Positions 15,827 to 23,772 of a stretch of 42,345 bases of DNA are shown piece after piece. Positions within the stretch are counted from its first letter, which is position 1. Every line of letters begins with the position of its first letter. The stretch is from the NCBI GenBank assembly GCA_964427535.1, contig CAYRVF010000031.1, positions 1-42,345 of the forward strand, written 5' to 3'. This DNA comes from CAYRVF01 sp964427535. Lineage in GTDB: Bacteria; Chloroflexota; Ktedonobacteria; Ktedonobacterales; JADMIN01. The position numbers and the translations under genes were made by a program. The notes beneath the pieces were generated by a model. The model made no database searches. It worked only from the letters and a program-made list of their open reading frames with translations, and had not been told where the DNA came from.

Positions 15827-15835
15827 AGTATAGCA
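15827..15835 (-). promoter_or_regulatory. Extended -10 promoter of the 81-aa gene unit
   Basis: On the minus strand the sequence reads GTGCTATACTCG, the same extended -10 (TG-N-TATACT) as at 1586 and 33223. It predicts a start near 15820 and a ~254-base leader. It lies in the gap after the idi2 stop codon. Confidence 0.45.
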
Positions 15836-15885
15836 CGTGTTTGTGGCCCAACGGAAAGGGCTGTCGCGCCAACTCGCGAAGTTGA

Positions 15886-17007
15886 TCAGCGCCCGCGCCG
15901 GGCCAGCCTATGAACCTCATCCGCGAAGCCGCGAAGCTCCAGCCATTCACGTGTCGCGCCGGTCACCACCACCGGCACACGCCCCAGCGCGGCGATGTTG
16001 GCCGCGCCGGTAAGCTGCATCGCCACCCGGAGCTCCGCGAGGAACTGATCGAGGAAGGCGCGCACGGCATCCAGGCTCTTGCTGGCTGCTTCCAGGAAGG
16101 GGAACCCCATGCCGACGAGCGTGGCGCCCAGGGCCAGTGCCCGCGCGGCGTCCAGGCCCGTGCGGACGCCGCCAGTGGCGTTGACAGGCAGCCCCGGCGC
16201 GCCGAGACGGGCTTCCACCACGGAGATGGGCGTGGCGATGCCCCAATCGCGGAAGAGTTGCCCGATATCCGCTGCCTGGCTGTCCCCACGTGAGCGCGCC
16301 CGGACGCTCTCCATCGCCGCCATGCTGCTACCGCCCGCACCGCCAACGTCGATCGCCGCCACACCAGCGGCCTTGAGGGCGCGCGCCGTCTCGTAGCTCA
16401 CGCCCGCGCCGGTCTCTTTGGCGAGAATCGGCACGTCGAGCGTGCGCGCCAGCTCGCCGATGGCCGCCAGAATGCCGCGAGCGCGCCGGTCGCCCTCGGG
16501 CTGCGCGGCTTCCTGCAAGAAGTTCAAGTGGATGGCCAGCGCGTCCGCGGCGACCATGTCGATGGCATGGCGCACGTCGTCGAGCGAGAACGCCGGGTGT
16601 TTCCGCTGCTCGATGAGCTGGGGCGCGCCGACGTTGGCGATGCGGAAGGCGTGCGGGGCGCGCTCGCGCAGGATGTCATAGGTGGAGGCGAGGGCGGGCG
16701 AGACGAGCGCGGCGCGCTGGCTCCCGACGCCCATCGCCAGCCCGTATTCCTCTGCGATGGTGGCCAGCCGCTCGTTGATCGAGGCGACATCGGGGTGCCC
16801 GCCAGTGAGCGACGAGATGAAGATAGGGTGCCGCAGCCGCTTGCCGAGGAACTCGACCGACGTGTCGATGCCTTCCAGGTCGACTTCCGGGAGCGCCTGA
16901 TGGACGAGCAGCACGTCGGCCCACGAGGCGCGCTGTGGGGCGGAGATGTCGTTCTGGAGCGAGATCTCGACGTGCTCGATCTTACGCTGCTTGACCTCAT
17001 CGGACAT
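15886..17007 (-). CDS. fni: Type 2 isopentenyl-diphosphate delta-isomerase
   Basis: A 373-residue FMN-dependent isomerase that interconverts IPP and DMAPP, the entry to isoprenoids. Motifs: QRKIEHVEISL at the start, HPIFISSLTGGH (about residues 59-70), GVGSQRAAL, NVGAPQL, HLNFLQEAAQPEGDR (about 162-176), LAKETGAGVS, IDVGGAGGSS, and the phosphate-binding ATGGVRTGLDAARALALGA. Length and layout fit the family. The start chosen is the ATG of MSDEV with GGAG five bases upstream; a GTG three codons earlier is in frame. It lies 41 bases after the molybdenum hydroxylase FAD subunit and appears to be the last gene of that operon, an unusual partner. Confidence 0.93.
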   Translation of the reverse strand: MSDEVKQRKIEHVEISLQNDISAPQRASWADVLLVHQALPEVDLEGIDTSVEFLGKRLRHPIFISSLTGGHPDVASINERLATIAEEYGLAMGVGSQRAALVSPALASTYDILRERAPHAFRIANVGAPQLIEQRKHPAFSLDDVRHAIDMVAADALAIHLNFLQEAAQPEGDRRARGILAAIGELARTLDVPILAKETGAGVSYETARALKAAGVAAIDVGGAGGSSMAAMESVRARSRGDSQAADIGQLFRDWGIATPISVVEARLGAPGLPVNATGGVRTGLDAARALALGATLVGMGFPFLEAASKSLDAVRAFLDQFLAELRVAMQLTGAANIAALGRVPVVVTGATREWLELRGFADEVHRLARRGR

Positions 17008-17048
17008 GCTCTCCACCCCTTCTCTCGCTGGGCGGGTATCTGGCGGCG

Positions 17049-18038
17049 TTACCCTTCCATGCCGCCCGCGGCCAGGATCGCGCGCCGGGCGAGCGCGCGC
17101 ACCATCGGCACCTTGTAGGCATTATGCGTGAGCGGTGTGGCATCCTGCACGGCCCGGTCGGCGACTTGTGCCGCCAGCTCGGGTGTCAGCTCGTTGCCCT
17201 CGAGCAGCTCTGCCGACGCCACACGCCACGGAACGTTCGCCACACCGCCCAGCACCAGCCGCGCGGTCTCGACGCGGCCATCGCGCACGACGAGCTGCGC
17301 GGCGGCGCTGACGAGCGCGAATGACCATGCCTGGCGGTCCATCATCTTGAGATACACGCCGCGCGCCGCAGCAGGCCACGCGGGAATGCGAATCTCGGTG
17401 ATCAGCTCATCGGGCGCAAGGCGGTGCTCGACGCGCCGGTCGCTCTCGGGCGGCGCGAGCAGATTCGATACCTGGCGCGGATGCTCGCCGCGCGGGCTGC
17501 GCGTCATGACCTCAGCGCCGAGGGCGATCAGGGCGGGCGCGATGTCGGACGGGTGGACCGCGACACACGGACTCTGGTCGAAGATCGCGGCATACTTGTT
17601 CTGCCCGTCGCGGGCGAAGCAGTCGGCGCCGCCGTTCATCCAGCAGGGATGCCCGTCGCGGAAGTACCAGCAGCGGTTGCGCTGCAGCAGGTTGCCGCCA
17701 ATCGTCGCCCGCGCGCGAAGCTGGGGCGTCGCGGCGTCGCGCACGGCCTGCACGAGCACCGGCACTCGCTCGGCCAGCACCTCGGACCGCTCGATCTCAG
17801 CGAGCGTGGTGAGCGCGCCGATGCGGATGGTGCCGTCGTTGGCGACGGTGATGTGCCGCAGGCTAGTGAGCGGCTTGATGTCGATCAACGCGGGAGGCGC
17901 GGCGAGGCCTGCTTTCATCAGCGGCAGGAGGTCTGTACCGCCCGCCAGCATTTGGTGCGCGGCCTCGGCTTTGCCGTCGGTCGGATGTGGCAGAGCGTCT
18001 GCCGGGCTTATCGCCGTCGCGTAGCGAAATGGCTGCAT
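17049..18038 (-). CDS. Molybdenum hydroxylase, FAD subunit with extra Fe-S loop
   Basis: A 329-residue medium subunit of a xanthine dehydrogenase-family enzyme (CoxM/YagS type). The FAD-binding PCMH fold shows AGGTDLLPLMKAGL, and ARATIGGNLLQRNRCWYF near residue 108. The loop RNRCWYFRDGHPC, GGADC, and DQSPCVAVHPSD carries four cysteines. In PaoB/YagS and 4-hydroxybenzoyl-CoA reductase this inserted loop binds a 4Fe-4S cluster, so an extra cluster is likely here too. It passes electrons between the 2Fe-2S subunit and the acceptor. The start is 7 bases after the large-subunit stop. Confidence 0.9.
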   Translation of the reverse strand: MQPFRYATAISPADALPHPTDGKAEAAHQMLAGGTDLLPLMKAGLAAPPALIDIKPLTSLRHITVANDGTIRIGALTTLAEIERSEVLAERVPVLVQAVRDAATPQLRARATIGGNLLQRNRCWYFRDGHPCWMNGGADCFARDGQNKYAAIFDQSPCVAVHPSDIAPALIALGAEVMTRSPRGEHPRQVSNLLAPPESDRRVEHRLAPDELITEIRIPAWPAAARGVYLKMMDRQAWSFALVSAAAQLVVRDGRVETARLVLGGVANVPWRVASAELLEGNELTPELAAQVADRAVQDATPLTHNAYKVPMVRALARRAILAAGGMEG

Positions 18039-18045
18039 GGTCGTG

Positions 18046-20364
18046 CTACCTCATCAACAATTCGAGCACACGGTCGGGCGTGAGCGGCAGCCGCGTGACG
18101 GGTCGTCCAATAGCGTGCGCGACGGCGTTGGCGATAGCGCCGGGTGTTGGGATGATCGGCGGCTCGCCAGCGCCGAGCGAGGCCAGCGTGTTGGCGTAGA
18201 CGTTCGGCACATCCTGGAGCAGAATCTCGATCTCCGGAATGTCGCGGATGGTCGGGACCTTGTAGTTCTCCAGGTCAGCGTTGACGACGACGCCTAGCCG
18301 TTCGTCTACGAGGCGCTGCTCCATGAGCGCGAGGCCGAGGCCCTGGATGATGCCGCCTTCGATCTGGCTACTCCAGGTGAGCGGGTTCACGATGCGCCCA
18401 CAGTCGTGGACCGCGACGATGCGCAGCACACGTACGGCGCCCGTCTCGATATCGACCTCGACCTCGGCGAACTGCACGCCGAATGTGCGCACCGTCACCT
18501 CTTCGGGGTTGGGGCCGCGCATGCCGCGAGCCGTCAGCTCGTGGCCTTCGAGCTGGCCCATGAAGGAGCCGACGCTGCCCATCTCGCGGTTCGTCTCGCG
18601 CGCGAAGACCTTGCCGTTACGCACCTCCAACGCATCGACGGGAGCCTCAGCGAAGTGGCTAATGACTTCCATCAGCTCTTTCTTGACCTCGCTCGCCGCC
18701 ATGCGTACGGCAGGGCCGACCGACGAGAGCGTCTGGCTGCCCCCACTGGGCGGCGAGAAGACGCCGAACTCAGTATCGCCCAACTCGACGCGCACGTTCT
18801 CCAGCGGCAGCCCTAGCTCTTCGGCGGCGATCTGCGCGAGCACGGTGCGTGTGCCCGTGCCGAGGTCCTGCGTGCCAGTCAGAATGATCGCCGTGCCGTC
18901 AGACGTGATCTTGGCGATGGCCTGCGCGGGCGGGCCGCCGGCGCCGCCCCAGAGTTGGCCCGCCATGCCCACGCCCCGGCGGAGGGGACTGTTTTTGCCC
19001 TTCGGATAGCGACGCTCGTCGGCGTTGCGCGTGGCCCAGCCGATGCGTTCCGCGCCGAGGTCGTAGGCTTCGCGCAGCAACTTGCGGGCATACGGGCGGT
19101 CGATTACCTGGTAGCGCGGCGCGTAGTTCTTCTGGCGCAGTTCGAGTGAATCTATGCCGAGCGCGTCCGCCAGCCGGTCGAGCGCGACTTCGAGGCCCGC
19201 GATGCCTTCGACGACGCCAGGCGCGCGGAACGACGCCTGCGTGCCGAGGTTGGTGCGCGCGGGCACATCCACGGCACGCACGTTCGGGCACTGATAGAGC
19301 TCCTTGGCGGGCAGCGCGACTGCGGAGAACCAGGCGCCCAGCGCGCCGACGTTGCCGACCGTGCGCAGGTCGATGGCGGTGAGGGTGCCGTCCTTCTTCG
19401 CGCCGATGCGGTAGGTCTGGATGCTCTCGGGCCGGTTGCCTGCGTCCAGGTTCTCGGCTTGGCGGTCGAGCATGTATTTGACCGGACGTCCGAACTTGTA
19501 GGCGCAGTAGGCGGCAGTGAGGTTCGACTTATGCGCGCCGAATTTGGCGCCGAAGCCGCCGCCCATGAACTGCTTGATGACACGCACCTGATTCTGTTGC
19601 AGGCCGAGCAAGCGCGCGATGGAGTTGCGCACGCCGTAGATGTCCTGTGTGGAGACCCAGGCCGTGAGCGTCTGGCCGTCCCACGCGGCGACGGCGCCGT
19701 GCGTCTCCATCGCGTTGTGCAACGCGGTCGGCGTCTCGAACTTCACCTCGACGGTGACATCCGCCTCGGCCAGCCCGCGCTCGACGTCCCCGCGCGAGTA
19801 GGTTGCCGGGAACTCATCGGAGATGCTGTTCGACTGGCGGTCGGTCTGGACGCGTGGCGCGTCGGGGACGATGGCTTCTTCAGGGTTCACCACGAACGGC
19901 AGCGGATCGTACTCCACACTGATCTCGCGAACCGCTGCCTCGGCCTGCTCGCGTGACTCAGCGAGCACCAGCGCGACCTCGGCGCCCGCGAAGAGCACCT
20001 CAGAAGCGAAGATGGGGCGCTTGCGCACGAGGTCGATGAGGTCGGGCGTGTTGAAGGCATGCAGCACGGCGCGTACACCTGGCATCGCCTCGGCCGACCG
20101 TGCATCGACCGAGACGACGCGCGCGTGCGGATACGGTGAGCGCAGCACGGCCGCGGTCAGCATCCCTGGAAGCTGCTGATCGTACGTGTATTGCGCTGTG
20201 CCGGAGACGCGCTCGCGCCCATCGACGCGCGGCGTGGGCTTGCCGACGAGGGACAACTCGGCGTCGTCCCCCCACACAAGGGGCTCGTCACCCTCCATGA
20301 TGACCCGCTGCTCAGAGACCTGCCCCTCGAACTCTACATGCGTTGAGATAATGCGGATGGGCAT
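18046..20364 (-). CDS. Molybdenum hydroxylase, molybdopterin-binding large subunit
   Basis: A 772-residue catalytic subunit of a xanthine dehydrogenase/aldehyde oxidase-family enzyme. The a/b hammerhead is at about residues 45-150 (RVDGRERVSGTAQYTYD). Cofactor motifs follow: QFMGGGFGAKFG (about 265-276), RAPGVVEGIAGLEVALD, GGSQTLSSVGPAVR, and the catalytic-Glu region GAGEPPIIPTPGAIANAVA near residue 735. Layout is closest to the PaoC/YagR branch of aldehyde-oxidising enzymes, but the substrate cannot be read. An N-terminal stretch of about 40 residues is extra. GAGGGAG precedes the ATG. The usual maturation genes (XdhC/PaoD, MobA) are not in the window. Confidence 0.92.
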   Translation of the reverse strand: MPIRIISTHVEFEGQVSEQRVIMEGDEPLVWGDDAELSLVGKPTPRVDGRERVSGTAQYTYDQQLPGMLTAAVLRSPYPHARVVSVDARSAEAMPGVRAVLHAFNTPDLIDLVRKRPIFASEVLFAGAEVALVLAESREQAEAAVREISVEYDPLPFVVNPEEAIVPDAPRVQTDRQSNSISDEFPATYSRGDVERGLAEADVTVEVKFETPTALHNAMETHGAVAAWDGQTLTAWVSTQDIYGVRNSIARLLGLQQNQVRVIKQFMGGGFGAKFGAHKSNLTAAYCAYKFGRPVKYMLDRQAENLDAGNRPESIQTYRIGAKKDGTLTAIDLRTVGNVGALGAWFSAVALPAKELYQCPNVRAVDVPARTNLGTQASFRAPGVVEGIAGLEVALDRLADALGIDSLELRQKNYAPRYQVIDRPYARKLLREAYDLGAERIGWATRNADERRYPKGKNSPLRRGVGMAGQLWGGAGGPPAQAIAKITSDGTAIILTGTQDLGTGTRTVLAQIAAEELGLPLENVRVELGDTEFGVFSPPSGGSQTLSSVGPAVRMAASEVKKELMEVISHFAEAPVDALEVRNGKVFARETNREMGSVGSFMGQLEGHELTARGMRGPNPEEVTVRTFGVQFAEVEVDIETGAVRVLRIVAVHDCGRIVNPLTWSSQIEGGIIQGLGLALMEQRLVDERLGVVVNADLENYKVPTIRDIPEIEILLQDVPNVYANTLASLGAGEPPIIPTPGAIANAVAHAIGRPVTRLPLTPDRVLELLMR

Positions 20365-20430
20365 GACGGCTCCCTCGAATTCGTGCTGTCGTGCTCAGGA
20401 TGATCGGCTGCTCCTGATGGCAGAAGGGGA

Positions 20431-20955
20431 CTACGGCTCCCGGCCAGCGAGCGCGCGCGCCGCGGAGAGAATCTTGGGGTATGCGCCGCAGCGGCAGATG
20501 TTGCCCGACATGCCGCGCTCGATCTCCTCGTCGGTGGGATGCGGTGTACGCGCAAACAATGCCTTCATCGCCATCACCTGGCCCGGCGTGCAGAATCCAC
20601 ACTGGAGCGCGTCATGTTCGACGAAGGCGCGCTGAATCGGGTCGAGCTCGCCATCGCGTGTCAGCCCCTCGATGGTGGTGATCTGTGTGCCCTCGCACTC
20701 AACCGCCAGCAACAGGCAGCTATAGACCGCCTCGCCATCGACATGGACGGTGCAGGCGCCGCAATTCCCCATATTGCAGCCGGGTTTCGCCCCGGTTAGC
20801 GACAGATTCTCACGTAAGGCATCGAGCAGTGTGCGCCGTGGATCGACGATAATCTCGTGGTCGGCTCCGTTGACGGTAAGATGCACGACGACCGCTTCCT
20901 GCGTGGAGGAGCGCGCCGTCGACGCGGACTGTGCCGAGGGCGTGTGCTCCGGCAT
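20431..20955 (-). CDS. Molybdenum hydroxylase, 2Fe-2S subunit
   Basis: A 174-residue small subunit with two 2Fe-2S clusters. The plant-ferredoxin-type site is GCNMGNCGACTV plus Cys in VYSCL (about residues 60-80); the second site is CGFCTPGQ (about 120) and GNICRCGAYPKI (about 152). This is the usual CoxS/PaoA layout. An N-terminal Ser/Thr-rich stretch of about 22 residues is not a clear Tat signal, so the complex may be cytoplasmic. First gene of the operon; the large subunit starts 66 bases downstream. Confidence 0.93.
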   Translation of the reverse strand: MPEHTPSAQSASTARSSTQEAVVVHLTVNGADHEIIVDPRRTLLDALRENLSLTGAKPGCNMGNCGACTVHVDGEAVYSCLLLAVECEGTQITTIEGLTRDGELDPIQRAFVEHDALQCGFCTPGQVMAMKALFARTPHPTDEEIERGMSGNICRCGAYPKILSAARALAGREP

Positions 20956-21073
20956 GATTCCTGGCCTTTCGTCTTGTGTGGCTCGCGGATATTCCGTCCA
21001 GAAACAGTATCATACGGAATCGCCGCCCGGCAAATGCGAGCCGCGGTCTTGTAGCCGGGCAGTCCCGGTTTCC

Positions 21074-21102
21074 TTGACACCCGTTCGGGCAAGCAGTAGA
21101 GT
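21074..21102 (+). promoter_or_regulatory. Promoter of the 246-aa membrane protein gene
   Basis: TTGACA (21074-21079) and TAGAGT (21097-21102) are 17 bases apart. The predicted start is near 21109, 51 bases before the GTG start. It is divergent from the molybdenum hydroxylase operon. Confidence 0.55.
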
Positions 21103-21159
21103 ACGCCCGCGAGTGACCAGCGCAGCAGCGATGTGTTGAAGCGGCGGGGGGAGAGGTAC

Positions 21160-21900
21160 GTGCGCGATTTCACGCGCCGCCAGATGGCACAGGCGAAGAG
21201 TAGGCGCGCGACGCCCGAAGAACTGCGCGAAGCGCGCGAGCGCCTGAAAGAGATCGATGCCGAGCTGGCTCAAATGGAGCTTGCTCCCGAGACGACCAAG
21301 GGCGAAGAGCGTGAGCTGCGCTACGAGCGCATTCTGCGCCTGCGTGCCATGCGCGACGATTTCGTCCGGCAGTATCCCATCGAGGAGCCGCGGCGCCTGA
21401 ACGGCGTCGTGCTCGCCGTCGTGATGACGGTCGCCTCGTTTCTGCTCTGCGTGTTTTGCGCGGGCGGCGTGTACGGCGCCTACTCGCTTGTGAACCAAAA
21501 ACCTGACCCTACGGCGACCGCCGACGCCTTCTGGACCTCGATGGAGCAGCAAGATTACGCTGGCGTCCACGAGAACTACCTCTCGCCGAACCTGCGCTTC
21601 GAGCAGGCGCAGCAGCAGTTCGTCGTCCAGGCGCGGCAGGCGGATGACAACTACGGCAACGTCACCAACTACACCCTCATCAGTAAGTCCGGCGACATGA
21701 CCCAGACCGAGACGCTGACCTACAGCGTGACGCGCGGCAACAAGGCGACCTATAAGGTGGTACTCGTGCTGACGCAGCACTCGGGCGTATGGGGCGTCAA
21801 CGACCTCGGTGCGGCTCTCAACCCGCAGTCAGCCGGGCTGCCCGCGCCCTCGCCGACTGCGCAGCCCAGCCCGACGGCCAGCGATACGCCCACCCAGTAA
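21160..21900 (+). CDS. Hypothetical single-pass membrane protein
   Basis: A 246-residue protein with a charged helical N-terminus (about residues 1-75, EELREARERLKEIDAELAQM, coiled-coil-like), one membrane helix at about 87-112 (GVVLAVVMTVASFLLCVFCA), and an outside domain of about 100 residues (AFWTSMEQQDYAGVHENYL..., VVLVLTQHSGVWGVNDL). The outer domain resembles the NTF2-like DUF4878-type folds found in extracellular bacterial proteins. The C-terminus is a Pro/Ser/Thr tail. Function is unknown. The start is the GTG with GGGGGGAGAGG upstream; a GTG nine codons earlier is less likely. Confidence 0.65.
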   Translation: MRDFTRRQMAQAKSRRATPEELREARERLKEIDAELAQMELAPETTKGEERELRYERILRLRAMRDDFVRQYPIEEPRRLNGVVLAVVMTVASFLLCVFCAGGVYGAYSLVNQKPDPTATADAFWTSMEQQDYAGVHENYLSPNLRFEQAQQQFVVQARQADDNYGNVTNYTLISKSGDMTQTETLTYSVTRGNKATYKVVLVLTQHSGVWGVNDLGAALNPQSAGLPAPSPTAQPSPTASDTPTQ

Positions 21901-21932
21901 CCGTCCGGGGCGGTCACCGCCTGATGTTGCGC

Positions 21933-21962
21933 TTGACACCGTAGTACCACCCCGCGTACGAT
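21933..21962 (+). promoter_or_regulatory. serS promoter
   Basis: A perfect TTGACA (21933-21938) and TACGAT (21957-21962) are 18 bases apart. The predicted start is near 21969, which puts the whole T-box leader downstream. Confidence 0.6.
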
Positions 21963-21969
21963 ATCGGCA

Positions 21970-22290
21970 ATGTGTGCTTGCACAGCACACTTCATACACC
22001 TCACAGCGGATGCGAGACGAGTATCCTGGGTGGACGGCTCCAGAAAGCCGCGGGTCGATGCGACGCGGCGCCGAGCCAGGAGAAATCCCCTCGCGAGCTT
22101 CTCGACGAGTCGGCGGGGCGATGCATGTCGCCACGATAAGACGAGACGCAGAGCCAGCGTTATCGGCCTGGAAGGTCGTAAGAGACCGCGTGTGTGGCGC
22201 TTGCAGGCGCCCCCGCGAATCCCGTGCGACAAATGAAGGTGGTACCACGGTCGCGCTGCCCGTCCTTTGCGATGGGCAGCGCGTTTTTGT
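21970..22290 (+). promoter_or_regulatory. T-box riboswitch (seryl), UCC specifier
   Basis: A tRNA-sensing leader upstream of serS. Stem I: GCGAG (22012-22016) pairs with CTCGC (22090-22094); TCCTGG (22024-22029) pairs with CCAGGA (22076-22081). Between them, the left strand holds the loop-E AGTA (22020-22023) and the right strand GAAATCC, in which TCC (22086-22088) is a Ser codon. The T-box sequence proper is GAAGGTGGTACCACGG (about 22235-22250), with the tRNA-binding GGTACC bulge. Uncharged tRNA-Ser binding should favour the antiterminator and allow serS transcription. Confidence 0.93.
22252..22288 (+). terminator. T-box regulated terminator before serS
   Basis: CGCGCTGCCC (22252-22261) pairs with GGGCAGCGCG (22274-22283), 10 bp, followed by TTTTTG. 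It competes with the antiterminator formed around the T-box sequence. It ends 39 bases before the serS start. Confidence 0.93.
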
Positions 22291-22326
22291 TTGTCTCATA
22301 GTCCTGTGGACACCAAGGAGGAACAT

Positions 22327-23610
22327 ATGCTCGATCTCGCATTCATTCGCGAGCATCCCGATCTCATCAAAGATGTCGCGCGGCGACGCAAGACCGCCGT
22401 GGATGTAGACGCGTTGCTGGCGATCGACGCCGAGCTACGCGCGGTGCGGCGGCAGGCCGAAGAGCTGCGTGCCGAGCAGAACCGGCAGTCAAAGGCCATT
22501 CGCGAGGCGGGGAAGGATGCCGAGGCCCGCGAGCGCGCCATCGCGGCTGGTCGCGAGGCGGCGGCGCAACTGAAAGAGTTGGAGCCTCGCGAGCGTGAAC
22601 TGGAGGCGCAGCTCCGCGAGTTGCTGCTGCTCGTGCCGAATATCCCCGACGCTTCGGTCCCCGAGGGCGAGGGCGAGGAAGACAACGTCGAGATCAAGCG
22701 CTGGGGCACACCGCGTGTCTTCGACTTCGAGCCGCTCGACCACGTGGCGCTGCTGCAGGGGCTGAACATTCTCGATCTTGAGCGCGCGGCGAAGGTGGCG
22801 GGCTCACGCAGCTACATCCTGAAGGGCGAGGCGGTCTTTCTGGAGATGGCGCTGATGAGCTTCGCGCTCGACCGCGTGGCGCGCAAGGGCTTCGAGCCGC
22901 TGATCGTGCCCGCGATGGCGCGTGAGTTCGCGTTCATCGGCAACGGGCAGTTCCCGCGCGGCCGCGAGCAGACGTACAGCGTCGACGGCGAAGATACGTT
23001 CCTCGTCGGCACGGCCGAAGTCTCGATTACCGGCATGCACAGCGGCGAGATTCTGCGCGACGACGAACTGCCGATCAAGTACGTCGGCTACTCACCGTGC
23101 TACCGGCGCGAGGCTGGGACCTACGGCAAGGACACGCGCGGCATCCTGCGTGTCCATCAGTTCGAGAAGGTGGAGCAGTACATCATCGCGCGGGCGGACC
23201 ATGAGGAGTCGGTGTTCTGGCACGAAGAGCTGCTAAAGAACGCCGAAGAGATCGTGCAGGCGCTGGAGTTACCCTACCGCGTGCTCAACATCTCGACTGG
23301 TGACCTGGGCGACGCCAAGGTGAAAGGGTACGACATCGAGGTGTGGATTCCGTCGGAGCAGCGATACCGCGAAACGCACTCAGACTCGTACTTCCACGAT
23401 TTCCAGGCGCGGCGGGCCGACATCCGCTATCGCGACTCCGAGGGCACCGTGCGCTATGTCTACACGCTGAACAACACGGCACTGGCCTCGACGCGCGCGA
23501 TCATTGCCCTCGCGGAGAATCACCAACAGGCCGACGGGACGATCCGCATCCCTGATGCGCTGCGGCCATATCTCGGTGGGCGCGAGGTGTTGGGCACACC
23601 CTGGCGGTAG
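22327..23610 (+). CDS. serS: Serine--tRNA ligase
   Basis: A 427-residue class II synthetase that charges tRNA-Ser. The N-terminal coiled-coil arm (about residues 25-110, VRRQAEELRAEQNRQSKAI) is followed by the catalytic core: motif 1 region, TAEVSITGMHSGEIL, motif 2 SPCYRREAGTYGKDTRG with VHQFEKVEQY, and motif 3 LASTRAIIALAENHQ. The start is the ATG after AAGGAGGAACAT; an upstream in-frame GTG falls inside the terminator and is not used. It is controlled by the T-box. It converges with the LysM gene; between them lies a repeat element. Confidence 0.97.
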   Translation: MLDLAFIREHPDLIKDVARRRKTAVDVDALLAIDAELRAVRRQAEELRAEQNRQSKAIREAGKDAEARERAIAAGREAAAQLKELEPRERELEAQLRELLLLVPNIPDASVPEGEGEEDNVEIKRWGTPRVFDFEPLDHVALLQGLNILDLERAAKVAGSRSYILKGEAVFLEMALMSFALDRVARKGFEPLIVPAMAREFAFIGNGQFPRGREQTYSVDGEDTFLVGTAEVSITGMHSGEILRDDELPIKYVGYSPCYRREAGTYGKDTRGILRVHQFEKVEQYIIARADHEESVFWHEELLKNAEEIVQALELPYRVLNISTGDLGDAKVKGYDIEVWIPSEQRYRETHSDSYFHDFQARRADIRYRDSEGTVRYVYTLNNTALASTRAIIALAENHQQADGTIRIPDALRPYLGGREVLGTPWR

Positions 23611-23620
23611 GGGACGACGC

Positions 23621-23756
23621 GGCCCCACCCCCTGAGCCCGTCCCCCGCCTAACGCCGAGGGAGGGGGAAACGACGCGGGCGCGCCATGCGACGCGCCCGC
23701 GTATGTCTGGCTCCTCTCCCCCGCCGTCAGGCGAGGGAGAGGCTGGGGGAGAGGGC
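23621..23756. repeat. MITE-like GC-rich inverted-repeat element, copy 3
   Basis: A 136-bp unit between convergent serS and the LysM gene. Ends: GGCCCCACCCCCTGAGCC and GGCTGGGGGAGAGGGCC. An inner GGAGGGGGAAACG and a later TCTGGCTCCTCTCC are shared with the copy at 41867. A central GC-rich hairpin (GACGCGGGCGCGCC / GCGACGCGCCCGCG region, 23672-23700) lies between. It can act as a two-way terminator. Confidence 0.75.
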
Positions 23757-23772
23757 CAGCCCGACGTTCGCC

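Noticed and set aside
17128..18024. 298-aa plus-strand open frame opposite the FAD subunit
   Set aside because: Mirror frame of a well-supported gene; Ser/Arg/Ala-rich without motifs.
22267..22326. N-terminal extension of serS from an upstream GTG
   Set aside because: It begins inside the T-box terminator loop, and a perfect AAGGAGG precedes the ATG at 22327.
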